47,675 nucleotides of DNA, from contig VEMX01000063.1 in the NCBI GenBank assembly GCA_009711805.1, positions 1 to 47,675 of the forward strand, in the 5' to 3' direction. The first letter of the stretch is position 1; every line of letters starts with the position of its first letter. Shown here one piece after another: positions 18,501-26,769 of this stretch. The DNA comes from Balneolaceae bacterium (lineage in GTDB: Bacteria; Bacteroidota; Rhodothermia; Balneolales; Balneolaceae). The notes beneath the pieces are model-generated. The model searched no databases, had not been told where the DNA came from, and saw only the letters and a program-made list of their open reading frames with translations. The position numbers and the translations under genes are program-made.

Positions 18501-19949
18501 ATGCGCACAATTGCCCATGAGAAGTACGAGGCGGTTATAGGCCTCGAGGTACACGCACAGTTATTGACAAAAAGTAAAGCTTTTGCTCCCGTTACTATAG
18601 AATATGGGGGGGCACCCAATACCCAGGTTACTCCTTTATGTTTGGGACATCCCGGTACCTTACCTGTGATAAATGAAAACCTGGTTCGCTATATCATTAA
18701 AATGGGGTTGGCCACTGGATGTAGCGTAGCACGTAAATCTATTTTTGCCCGTAAAAATTATTTCTATCCGGATTTGCCTAAAGGGTATCAAATCTCTCAA
18801 TATGATACTCCTATATGCTACGATGGTGCAATCAATATTGAACTGGAGGAATATGATAAGACCATTGGCCTTACCCGTATTCATATGGAAGAAGATGCCG
18901 GGAAATCCATTCACGATCAGGACCCGTACAATACTCTGGTTGATCTAAACCGAGCCGGAACACCTTTGATTGAGATTGTTTCGGAACCCGACATCAGGAC
19001 TCCCCAAGAGGCCTATGCCTACCTTTCTAAGATTAAGCAGATCGTGCAGTACCTGGAAATCTGTGATGGGAATATGGAGGAAGGAAGTTTACGGTGTGAT
19101 GCCAATGTCTCGGTACGTCCAAGAGGACGGGAAAAATTTGGTACCCGAACCGAGTTAAAGAATATGAACTCCTTCAGGAATGTAGAGCGGGCAATTCATT
19201 ATGAGATTTATCGTCAAATCGACTTAATTGAAGATGGCGGTGAGGTGGTTCAGCAAACCCGGTTGTGGGATACCAGCAAAATGGAAACGCGATCTATGCG
19301 CTCTAAAGAGGAAGCCCATGACTACCGGTATTTCCCCGAGCCAGATTTACCTCCAATCATTGTTACCGATGAAATGCTGGAGGAAATTAAGGAGGAGTTA
19401 CCAGAACTTGCTGATGTCCGTCAAAAACGTTTTGTTGAAGAATACGAGATGTCGGAAGTGGATGCAGTTACCTTAACGGATAGTAAATACCTGGCCGATT
19501 ATTATGAAGAAGTGACAGAATACCTTGGAAATCCGAAAGCTGCTTCCAATATTGTGCTCAGTGAAGTATTGCGTGTTTTGAATGAACAAAGTATTGATAT
19601 CCGTGAGTTTACTATAGGAGCCGATCGACTTTCAGAGCTCGTAAAGTTAAAGGAGGATGACAAGATTAATTCCTCAGCTCTTCAAAAAATCTTTAATAAG
19701 ATGTTGGATGGAGACAAGTCGGCAGAGGAATATGCGAAAGAAATGAACCTGATTCAGGTGTCAGATAGTGGATTTCTGGAGCCTATTGTGGATGAAATTA
19801 TTTCAAATAACCCGGATGAGGTTCAACGTTATAAGGATGGTAAAAAACAGCTCATAGGCTTTTTTATTGGTCAAGCCATGAAGGCCTCAAAAGGGAAGGC
19901 AAATCCAAAATTGGTGAAAGATTTAATCACTGAAAAATTAGACAACTGA
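18501..19949 (+). CDS. gatB: Aspartyl/glutamyl-tRNA(Asn/Gln) amidotransferase subunit B
   Basis: GatB is the kinase/transferase subunit that turns Glu-tRNA(Gln) or Asp-tRNA(Asn) into the amidated forms. The 482-residue protein has the family opening EAVIGLEVHAQLLTKSKAF, the signature DLNRAGTPLIEIVSEPD and GSLRCDANVSVR. A C-terminal GatB/YqeY tail domain ends in GKANPKLVKDLITEKL. gatA and gatC are not in the window. A lipoprotein gene follows after 24 bp, and it probably begins the long plus-strand operon that runs to 26405. Confidence 0.96.
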   Translation: MRTIAHEKYEAVIGLEVHAQLLTKSKAFAPVTIEYGGAPNTQVTPLCLGHPGTLPVINENLVRYIIKMGLATGCSVARKSIFARKNYFYPDLPKGYQISQYDTPICYDGAINIELEEYDKTIGLTRIHMEEDAGKSIHDQDPYNTLVDLNRAGTPLIEIVSEPDIRTPQEAYAYLSKIKQIVQYLEICDGNMEEGSLRCDANVSVRPRGREKFGTRTELKNMNSFRNVERAIHYEIYRQIDLIEDGGEVVQQTRLWDTSKMETRSMRSKEEAHDYRYFPEPDLPPIIVTDEMLEEIKEELPELADVRQKRFVEEYEMSEVDAVTLTDSKYLADYYEEVTEYLGNPKAASNIVLSEVLRVLNEQSIDIREFTIGADRLSELVKLKEDDKINSSALQKIFNKMLDGDKSAEEYAKEMNLIQVSDSGFLEPIVDEIISNNPDEVQRYKDGKKQLIGFFIGQAMKASKGKANPKLVKDLITEKLDN

Positions 19950-19973
19950 TTAATTTAGTCTAAAATATTTTTT

Positions 19974-21347
19974 ATGAAATTCCATTTCAAGGTAGTATTT
20001 GTTCTGTTAGCTGTAGCAATTGTTTCATGTTCCTCAAAGAAGGAGAAAGAGACAAAGAGTATGTTCATCAAGGGGAAAATTACTGTAGCCGATTCTGTCG
20101 ACTCAAGTGGTGATTACTCAGGAATCGAACTGCTGATTCCAAGAATAGATTCAGAGGGCACCGTTTCTGATACATTATTTTTTGCTGAAACCGAAAAATC
20201 CGGTGAATTTGAAGGAACAGCCTCCTTCGAAACCAAATCATATTATGCGCTTGTAATAAACCGAAATGGTAATTCAATCGGGCAGCTTAATGTAATATTG
20301 GCGGAAGATGATACTCTGAATATAAAGGCTGAACTTCCTGGTGTTGCTAAAACTGTGAGCATGCAATCAAAAGAATATGAAGCCATGAAGGTGTTTGAAC
20401 GTACAAACCGTGCCTTCCAACGGGTGCTGGCTGCAGGTAACAAAGGGGTACTCTCAGACTCTGTATTTCAGGCTGAAATAAACAAGTGGCCGGATCTGTT
20501 TTGGGAAGTAGCCGAAAAAAATAAAGAAACCCTTGCCGCTTCACTTGCTATAGAAAAAGTAGCCCAGTTGCTCAACGGATGGAAGAATGAAGTGATGATG
20601 GAACGTATTGATGCCGGCCTCCCGGCTGACTATGTAGTAGGAGTAGCTGCCCGGTATGGAAAGATTTACCTGGCCGATGAAAAAGGATTGGATGCGGCAT
20701 CAACATACCTGGATTCCCTGATTCAAATATCAGACAATGAAAGAGTGAAGGAATTAGTGCTTCGAAATAAAATTGAGATGTACTTTGACAGTTCCCGGGT
20801 GCAATCGGCTAAGAAAATGCTTCAGGAATATGAAAAAACCTACACAAAACCCATATCTAAACAGTGGGCAAATAACATCCGCTACGACCTAAACTACCTT
20901 GCTCCCGGAGTAAATGTACCCCCGTTTTCTTTAGTAACACTGAATGGGGATACCATTACTGCTGAAACAATGAAAGGTAATGCCTATATACTGGAGATAT
21001 CTCCTCTGGCCAACCAACAATATATGGCTGACTATGACCGAACCATGGTTATTTACGAGATCTATAAGAACTATGGTCTCAAGCTCCTTACCATTCCCTT
21101 AGATCAAAGCCAGGTTACGGTAGATGCCTTTTTTGAAGAGCGTAGAAAAGCCTGGCCTGTTGCAAAAATCGGCTCGTTTGATGTACAGTCAATTATCGAA
21201 AAGTTTAACGTAACCCAAGTGCCCACCCGTTTTCTGGTAGATCAGAATGGTGTGCTAGTGCGTAAATATGATAACCGGGAGTTCTCGGAGGTCATACAAG
21301 CCTTAAATCGTACCCTGAAGAATAAGAATAACGAAAGCATAAACTGA
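19974..21347 (+). CDS. Thioredoxin-fold lipoprotein lacking the CxxC redox motif
   Basis: A 457-residue lipoprotein with lipobox IVSCS (Cys at about residue 19). The N-terminal 130 residues resemble the DUF4369-type beta domain found in front of many Bacteroidota TlpA-like proteins, a helical middle follows, and about 310-450 form a thioredoxin/AhpC-like fold. The landmarks VPPFSLVTLNGD, GLKLLTIPLDQ and FNVTQVPTRFLVDQNG are present, the last with the cis-Pro. Where a CxxC is expected there is ISPLANQQ, so disulfide exchange by the usual mechanism is unlikely. It lies between gatB and tpiA (10 bp to tpiA). The role is unknown; a binding or scaffold role in the periplasm is possible. Confidence 0.75.
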   Translation: MKFHFKVVFVLLAVAIVSCSSKKEKETKSMFIKGKITVADSVDSSGDYSGIELLIPRIDSEGTVSDTLFFAETEKSGEFEGTASFETKSYYALVINRNGNSIGQLNVILAEDDTLNIKAELPGVAKTVSMQSKEYEAMKVFERTNRAFQRVLAAGNKGVLSDSVFQAEINKWPDLFWEVAEKNKETLAASLAIEKVAQLLNGWKNEVMMERIDAGLPADYVVGVAARYGKIYLADEKGLDAASTYLDSLIQISDNERVKELVLRNKIEMYFDSSRVQSAKKMLQEYEKTYTKPISKQWANNIRYDLNYLAPGVNVPPFSLVTLNGDTITAETMKGNAYILEISPLANQQYMADYDRTMVIYEIYKNYGLKLLTIPLDQSQVTVDAFFEERRKAWPVAKIGSFDVQSIIEKFNVTQVPTRFLVDQNGVLVRKYDNREFSEVIQALNRTLKNKNNESIN

Positions 21348-21357
21348 AGCAGATCTG

Positions 21358-22128
21358 ATGACAAGACAATTTCTGATAGCCGGTAACTGGAAAATGAATT
21401 GCGGTCCGGCTGATGCCGCAGAACTACTGGAAAATTTAAAAAAACAAAAACAAGAGTTAGCTGATGTAGTGGATGTGCTGGTTTGCCCTCCTTTTGTGTC
21501 TTTATCTATGTCGGTAAATTATCTGCACGAAACGGATATACAGGTAGGAGCCCAGAACCTCCACTTTGAAGACGAAGGCGCATACACCGGTGAAGTTAGT
21601 GCCCGTATGATTGCTGAAAGTGGATGCAACTATGTGATTGTGGGACATTCCGAACGCCGGCAGTATTTTGGGGAAACAGATGAAATTGTAAACCGAAAAG
21701 CCCGAAAAGCACTGGAACATCGCCTGGCTCCGGTTATTTGTGTGGGAGAAAGTCTTGATCAGCGTAAAAATGAAAAGCATCATAGCGTAGTAGAAGAACA
21801 GGTGAAAGCGGCCCTTAATGAGGTTGGTCATTCAGAAGTACTGGATGCGGTTATAGCCTATGAGCCTATTTGGGCTATTGGAACCGGCGAGACGGCTACA
21901 CCAGGACAGGCCCAGGAAATGCATGCACACATTCGAACAATATTGGCAGAAATGTATACGGATGAAATAGCAGCTTCGCTGCGGATATTGTATGGTGGAA
22001 GCATGAAGCCTCACAATGCTGAAGAATTGTTGAGCCAGGATGATGTAGATGGCGGTCTTATTGGAGGAGCTAGCTTAAAAGCAGAAAGTTTTACTGAAAT
22101 TATAACTATAGCTGAAAATCTATCATAA
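21358..22128 (+). CDS. tpiA: Triosephosphate isomerase
   Basis: Interconverts dihydroxyacetone phosphate and glyceraldehyde 3-phosphate. The 256-residue TIM barrel has AGNWKMN with the catalytic Lys, VGHSERRQ with the electrophile His, AYEPIWAIGTG with the catalytic Glu and its flexible loop, and the phosphate-binding LYGGSM and GGLIGGASL. Length is normal. It is co-transcribed with purD, whose start codon is 3 bp beyond the stop. Confidence 0.97.
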   Translation: MTRQFLIAGNWKMNCGPADAAELLENLKKQKQELADVVDVLVCPPFVSLSMSVNYLHETDIQVGAQNLHFEDEGAYTGEVSARMIAESGCNYVIVGHSERRQYFGETDEIVNRKARKALEHRLAPVICVGESLDQRKNEKHHSVVEEQVKAALNEVGHSEVLDAVIAYEPIWAIGTGETATPGQAQEMHAHIRTILAEMYTDEIAASLRILYGGSMKPHNAEELLSQDDVDGGLIGGASLKAESFTEIITIAENLS

Positions 22129-22131
22129 GGA

Positions 22132-23415
22132 ATGTCCTATAACGTATTACTTATCGGCAGCGGTGGACGTGAACATGCGCTGGCATGGGGTATAGCCCGG
22201 TCCCCACTTCTTAATGAACTTTATGTAGCTCCCGGAAATCCCGGTACTGCTGAATTAGGCCGTAACACTGATTTGGATGTGTCTGATTTTGAAGCCGTAT
22301 GGCAATTTGTGCAGAAGAATGCAATTGATCTTACGGTAGTAGGTCCTGAACAACCTCTGGTTGATGGTATCGCTAATTTTTTGGGAGCAAAGGGACACCG
22401 GGTATTTGGTCCGAAACAACAGGCGGCGATGCTGGAAGGGAGTAAAGAGTTTGCCAAAGAGTTTATGGATCGTCACTCTATTCCCACGGCATCCTATAAA
22501 GTATTTGATCAGGATAATTTTGATGAAGCCAAAAAGTATATCACAGAACAGGATAATTACCCGGTAGTACTGAAAGCGGATGGTTTGGCAGGTGGAAAGG
22601 GAGTGTTCATTCCTGAGTCTGAAGAAGAAGCAATGGAAGTTCTGGACGAGCTCCAAACCAGTTCATCCCTCAAGGAGGCGGCCAGTCGGCTCGTCATAGA
22701 AGAGTTTATGGTTGGGGAAGAAGCGTCGGTATTTGCTATCTGTGACGGAGATTCGTACCAGGTTATCGGGAATGCCCAGGATCATAAGCGTATCGGAGAG
22801 GGAGATACGGGACTCAATACAGGAGGAATGGGGGCATATTCCCCGGCCCCTGTGGTTACCGATGAAGTACTTGAACGAGTGGAAAAAGAGATTATAGCCC
22901 CCACCGTGCAAGGGATGAGAGAGGAGGATAATCCATATTGTGGGTTTTTGTATTGTGGACTAATGATTACCAAAGAAGGTCCCAAAGTGGTAGAGTATAA
23001 CTGTCGTTTTGGAGATCCGGAATGCCAGGTGATTATCCCGAGAATGAAATCGGACCTGCTGAAAGTGATAGCAGCTTGTACTGAAAATAAGCTTGGAGAT
23101 ACCGATATACAGTTTGACAACCAGTTTCGCACATGTGTTGTGCTCGTGTCGGGAGGGTATCCCACAGAGTATAAAAAAGGAAAGGAGATTCACGGGCTGG
23201 AAGATGTAGAAGGGGTTATTGTTTTTCATGCAGGTACACGCCGGGAGAATAACACCTGTTATACAAATGGGGGGCGGGTGCTTAATGTAGTGGGATCCGC
23301 CGATACGCTCGGAGAATCAATTAAAAAAACATACGAGCAGCTTAAAAAAATAGATTTTGACAAAGCCTACTACCGCAGCGATATTGGAGTGAAAGGTCTT
23401 AAACATTTAGAGTAA
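22132..23415 (+). CDS. purD: Phosphoribosylamine-glycine ligase
   Basis: PurD makes GAR from phosphoribosylamine, glycine and ATP in the second step of purine synthesis. The 427-residue ATP-grasp enzyme begins with LLIGSGGREHALAWG and has VVLKADGLAGGKGVF and DHKRIGEGDTGLNTGGMGAY. The metal/ATP site is seen in VEYNCRFGDPECQV. Length is typical. It follows tpiA with a 3-bp gap and precedes the NHL protein gene by 12 bp; purE and purK lie about 12 kb upstream on the other strand. Confidence 0.97.
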   Translation: MSYNVLLIGSGGREHALAWGIARSPLLNELYVAPGNPGTAELGRNTDLDVSDFEAVWQFVQKNAIDLTVVGPEQPLVDGIANFLGAKGHRVFGPKQQAAMLEGSKEFAKEFMDRHSIPTASYKVFDQDNFDEAKKYITEQDNYPVVLKADGLAGGKGVFIPESEEEAMEVLDELQTSSSLKEAASRLVIEEFMVGEEASVFAICDGDSYQVIGNAQDHKRIGEGDTGLNTGGMGAYSPAPVVTDEVLERVEKEIIAPTVQGMREEDNPYCGFLYCGLMITKEGPKVVEYNCRFGDPECQVIIPRMKSDLLKVIAACTENKLGDTDIQFDNQFRTCVVLVSGGYPTEYKKGKEIHGLEDVEGVIVFHAGTRRENNTCYTNGGRVLNVVGSADTLGESIKKTYEQLKKIDFDKAYYRSDIGVKGLKHLE

Positions 23416-23427
23416 GAAGAGTGCATA

Positions 23428-24297
23428 TTGAACATCCGGCAAGGAATACCAAGGATTGAAGATAAACAGAGGGTAGTACCGTCTTTAATTTTGGGAATTA
23501 TTGTCGCCGGGCTTTTCATGCTGAAGCCTCATATCATAGTTGCCCAACAGCTCGAATTGCTTTATACCGGTCTGGATAATCCTACTTCATTGTATGTGCA
23601 TCAGGATGTGATTTATATTGTTGAACAGGGAAAGAACCGCTTGCTTCAGCTCAATAAACAAGGAGAATTGTTGGAAACCACAGGCGGTCAGGGTCGGGGT
23701 GATTACCAGTTTGACACTCCTGTTGACATACATGCTACAAACGGCTTAAAAGTGTATGTATCCGACTTCCGAAACCACCGGGTGCAACTATTTGACCGGC
23801 GCGGACAGTTTTTGGGAAGCTTGAAAGCAGCTTCGGGTTTCAATAATGCTTCCTATTCTCCAACCCAGCTGGTTGTGAATGATTTGGGAGAGGTATATTT
23901 CCTGGATCAGAGTTCCAATACGATTAAGTGGTACGATCTGGATGGGAATTATGTAGATGAATTTTCAGTGCCCGCTCAAATAGATCAGGTTGATGACATC
24001 CAGCTGTATGAGCGTGAATTTTATCTATTAGATAAACGGAAAGAGGGGATTCATGTACTGAATGAAAGCGGGATGTACAGCCATTTTATAGAAGCGGGCC
24101 AAGCTGGGGCCTTTCTAAAAGCGGGCAAAACATTAATACTGTTTTATACAGATTCTATTCTTTTTGATGACGGCTCCCCGACTCCCCGCCAAATGGCACT
24201 GCATACCAGCGAACGGCTGATAGACTCACACCTGGAAAACGATACTATCTATATTTTGGGTGACAAGAAACTGTATAAGCTGGCTTGGGACAGATAA
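23428..24297 (+). CDS. NHL/6-bladed beta-propeller protein, probably exported
   Basis: A 289-residue protein with an N-terminal hydrophobic segment at about 18-38 (IIVAGLFMLKPHIIVA) that could act as signal peptide or anchor. The rest consists of NHL-like blades such as GQGRGDYQFDTPVDIHA, VYVSDFRNHRVQLFDRRGQFLG and YFLDQSSNTIKWYDLDGNY. The start is a TTG at 23428, preceded by AAGAAG; no upstream ATG in frame fits. It sits in the purD operon and the next gene begins 2 bp after its stop. Propellers of this type usually bind other molecules; no enzymatic residues could be named. Confidence 0.72.
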   Translation: MNIRQGIPRIEDKQRVVPSLILGIIVAGLFMLKPHIIVAQQLELLYTGLDNPTSLYVHQDVIYIVEQGKNRLLQLNKQGELLETTGGQGRGDYQFDTPVDIHATNGLKVYVSDFRNHRVQLFDRRGQFLGSLKAASGFNNASYSPTQLVVNDLGEVYFLDQSSNTIKWYDLDGNYVDEFSVPAQIDQVDDIQLYEREFYLLDKRKEGIHVLNESGMYSHFIEAGQAGAFLKAGKTLILFYTDSILFDDGSPTPRQMALHTSERLIDSHLENDTIYILGDKKLYKLAWDR

Positions 24298-24299
24298 CC

Positions 24300-25298
24300 A
24301 TGAATTTTGCTGATCTCATTTTTAGTTCTGGCTCTTCCTTTAGCGAAAAAGCGGCAAAAGTTTTTAACTATCAAAAGGATAAAAACCCAGTCTACCAACG
24401 GTTTTGCAATGCTTTGGGGGTTACGGGTGCCACAAGTCCCGATGCTATGCCTCTTCTTCCCATACAAGCATTTAAAGAAACGACTATTATTACTAATCCT
24501 GATGAAGAGCAAGGTTCAAAGGAATCAAGCCTGATATTCAAGAGTAGTGGAACATCAGGCATGAGGCGAAGCTGCCATTATGTGCCAGATCCTGAATTGT
24601 ACAAGCAGTCAATATTGAAGGGGATGCGGCATTTTTATGAGCTGGATGACTTTGTGATATGGGCTTATGCCCCGACATACAGCGAAAATCCCAATTCCTC
24701 TTTAATTTGGATGCTCAACACTCTTATTGATAACGATGCTTCTGGGCAAAGTAAATTTTTAGCACTGGATACACCCCTTGATAAAAAAGAACTAACCGCC
24801 ATTCAGCAATCGGACAAAAGAATGATGCTTTTTGGGGCGGCCTTCGGTCTGTTGGATCTATTGGAGCAACAAAAAACCAGTTTGCCGGATGATTCCCTTC
24901 TTATGGAAACGGGGGGGATGAAAACCCACCGGCGCGAAATGAGCCGGCAGGATTTACACCGGCAGCTGGCCGAAGGGTTTGGGCTGAGTAAAGCCAGCAT
25001 TCATTCCGAATATGGGATGACGGAATTACTGAGTCAGGCGTATAGTTTGGGGGATGAATGGTTTCATACCGTTCCCTGGATGCAAGTGAGTATCCGAAAT
25101 CCGGACAACCCCATGGAACAAATGCCGCCGGGCGAAGAAGGACTCATCGGTATCATAGATTTGGCCAACATCCATTCGTGCTCGTTTTTGTTGACGGGGG
25201 ATAAAGGCATTCGACGCGAAGATGGTGCATTCCAAGTACTGGGGCGGTGGAATCCGCAGGATTTAAGAGGCTGCAATTTTTTGATTGAACGGGATTAG
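24300..25298 (+). CDS. LuxE-like acyl-protein synthetase
   Basis: A 332-residue member of the LuxE family, which activates fatty acids with ATP and passes the acyl group to a reductase partner. The adenylation loop SSGTSGMRRS is at about residues 81-90. The later segments HSEYGMTELLSQAY and SFLLTGDKGIRRE match the adenylate-forming fold. The ATG at 24300 lies 2 bp after the preceding stop; an in-frame TTG at 24285 would overlap it. A luxC-like reductase gene follows after 39 bp. No luciferase genes are present, so light production is not implied. The likely product is a fatty aldehyde or a reductase-bound acyl group; this is inferred from the pair. Confidence 0.85.
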   Translation: MNFADLIFSSGSSFSEKAAKVFNYQKDKNPVYQRFCNALGVTGATSPDAMPLLPIQAFKETTIITNPDEEQGSKESSLIFKSSGTSGMRRSCHYVPDPELYKQSILKGMRHFYELDDFVIWAYAPTYSENPNSSLIWMLNTLIDNDASGQSKFLALDTPLDKKELTAIQQSDKRMMLFGAAFGLLDLLEQQKTSLPDDSLLMETGGMKTHRREMSRQDLHRQLAEGFGLSKASIHSEYGMTELLSQAYSLGDEWFHTVPWMQVSIRNPDNPMEQMPPGEEGLIGIIDLANIHSCSFLLTGDKGIRREDGAFQVLGRWNPQDLRGCNFLIERD

Positions 25299-25337
25299 AG
25301 GCATGCTGAGAACTCTATTTGAATACATAGAAATCAA

Positions 25338-26405
25338 ATGAACAGTAAGATTACCGACCATATCAACAAGGTAGAACAGGCGGCCCGAAACTGGTTGCAA
25401 CCGGATAACTACGCTCTTAAGGAAGCTATAGACCAGACGATAAACGAAGGCTTGTTCAGTTTTGAAGATATAAAACACCAGCTGTTGGTGTTAAAGGAAA
25501 ACATTGAGTCCGGGCAGATTACAGCCTGGGCACAAAGGGCGGGACTGAGTGATACCGATAATGCAGTTGGTAAAACAATTTTGTGCCTGCATGCGGGTAA
25601 CCTTCCGCTGGTTGGATTTCAAACGGCTCTCGGGGTGATCTTGTCCGGTGCCGATTATACCGGAAAGCTATCCCGCAAAGATCCTTACTTGCTGAAAACT
25701 TTTCTTACCGAACTGAACCAGGTCGGTTTGGATAACAGCATCAACTATTCAACAGATTTAAACGATTGTGAAGGCCTGGAAGCGGATGAGGTTGTGTTTG
25801 CGGGATCATCCGCATCGGTTGCGGTTGTGAAGAAGGAAATAAACCGGTTGGGGGCGGCTTCTGATGAAGCCAGGTACCTGATCCGCACGGCCAAGTTTTC
25901 CATGGCTTATGTCGATAATCAGGATGCTCTGACTATGAAAGACCTCACAGAGGCCATATTCAGGTATGGCGGAAAGGGGTGTCGGTCGGTAGCGGTGGTG
26001 GTGTCTCCCTACAGCCTCGATTCCATCAAGTGTGAGTTTACGGATTATGTAGAATCATTTTGGCTGAAGAATCCCCAGCATCAAGAACCCGGCCCGGCGC
26101 TGGCCTACCAATTTGCCTATAACAAAGCCATTGAACGCTCACAAGCCTGGCTGGATCATTTTTTGATCCAGGAAAGCACCGACTTGCCCGACCAGGATTT
26201 CTTAGTGAACTGGGTGCAGGGTGATGAGGACACTGTCCGTGAGCTCAAAGCAAAGTTCGGGGATGTGGTTCAATCCATATACACTACCGGCCAACAGGTA
26301 GAGGGGATAGAGACAACCCCACTCAGCCAGGCCCAACGCCCGCCACTTTGGTGGCAGCCGGATGGGGTGGGGGTGTTGAAAGAGCTTCTATGTTCCTATT
26401 CTTGA
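25338..26405 (+). CDS. LuxC-like acyl-CoA/acyl-protein reductase
   Basis: A 355-residue member of the LuxC family, NAD(P)H-dependent fatty acyl reductases related to aldehyde dehydrogenases. Visible features are LCLHAGNLPLVGFQTALGV (Rossmann-type segment), VFAGSSASVAVVKKEI, and the catalytic Cys in GGKGCRSVAVVVSPY. LuxC proteins are often above 450 residues; this shorter form is like those found in non-luminous Bacteroidota. The adjacent LuxE-like gene supports a joint activation-reduction step making a fatty aldehyde. It ends the long operon that begins at gatB. Confidence 0.85.
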   Translation: MNSKITDHINKVEQAARNWLQPDNYALKEAIDQTINEGLFSFEDIKHQLLVLKENIESGQITAWAQRAGLSDTDNAVGKTILCLHAGNLPLVGFQTALGVILSGADYTGKLSRKDPYLLKTFLTELNQVGLDNSINYSTDLNDCEGLEADEVVFAGSSASVAVVKKEINRLGAASDEARYLIRTAKFSMAYVDNQDALTMKDLTEAIFRYGGKGCRSVAVVVSPYSLDSIKCEFTDYVESFWLKNPQHQEPGPALAYQFAYNKAIERSQAWLDHFLIQESTDLPDQDFLVNWVQGDEDTVRELKAKFGDVVQSIYTTGQQVEGIETTPLSQAQRPPLWWQPDGVGVLKELLCSYS

Positions 26406-26769
26406 CCGGACGATTATGGCCACTTGATAACATTTCGAGGCTGAGATATCATTAATTACCACCGGATTTGTAGAGCTGGCAAATTCGATGGGTTAGCGGC
26501 CGCTTAGCTGGTCCGTATTGGCTTAGGCCCCTTCAGGGCTTTTGGATGATGGTTGTTCCTTTCTCACAGGGGGTACCCTCTGTGAGTGCTTTCGCCCCGT
26601 TGGAGCTTGGTTTTAAATACTCCTGGAAAACCGCTATTTCCACCATCAAACAAGCCCTGTAGGGGCTATAGCAGCAACATGGGGCAAAGCTCTATGTATT
26701 GGATCCACTTACTCTAAAGTTAGCCCTGAAAGGGCGTAAGCTTCCGGCTGCCTCACCCTTCAACTATTA
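26406..26769. repeat. Non-coding gap filled with short GC-rich palindromes
   Basis: No gene is seen. Several imperfect palindromic units lie in series: AGGCCCCTTCAGGGCTTT near 26525, CACAGGGGGTACCCTCTGTG near 26565, AAGCCCTGTAGGGGCT near 26654 and TAGCCCTGAAAGGGCG near 26721. They share a GCCCTGNAGGGGC-like core and lie between convergent genes, so they may act as bidirectional terminators or be a decayed repeat cluster. Confidence 0.55.

Noticed and set aside
24285-24299. TTG start for the LuxE-like gene
   Set aside because: The ATG at 24300 is adjacent to the preceding stop and begins the conserved part; the TTG would overlap the upstream gene.
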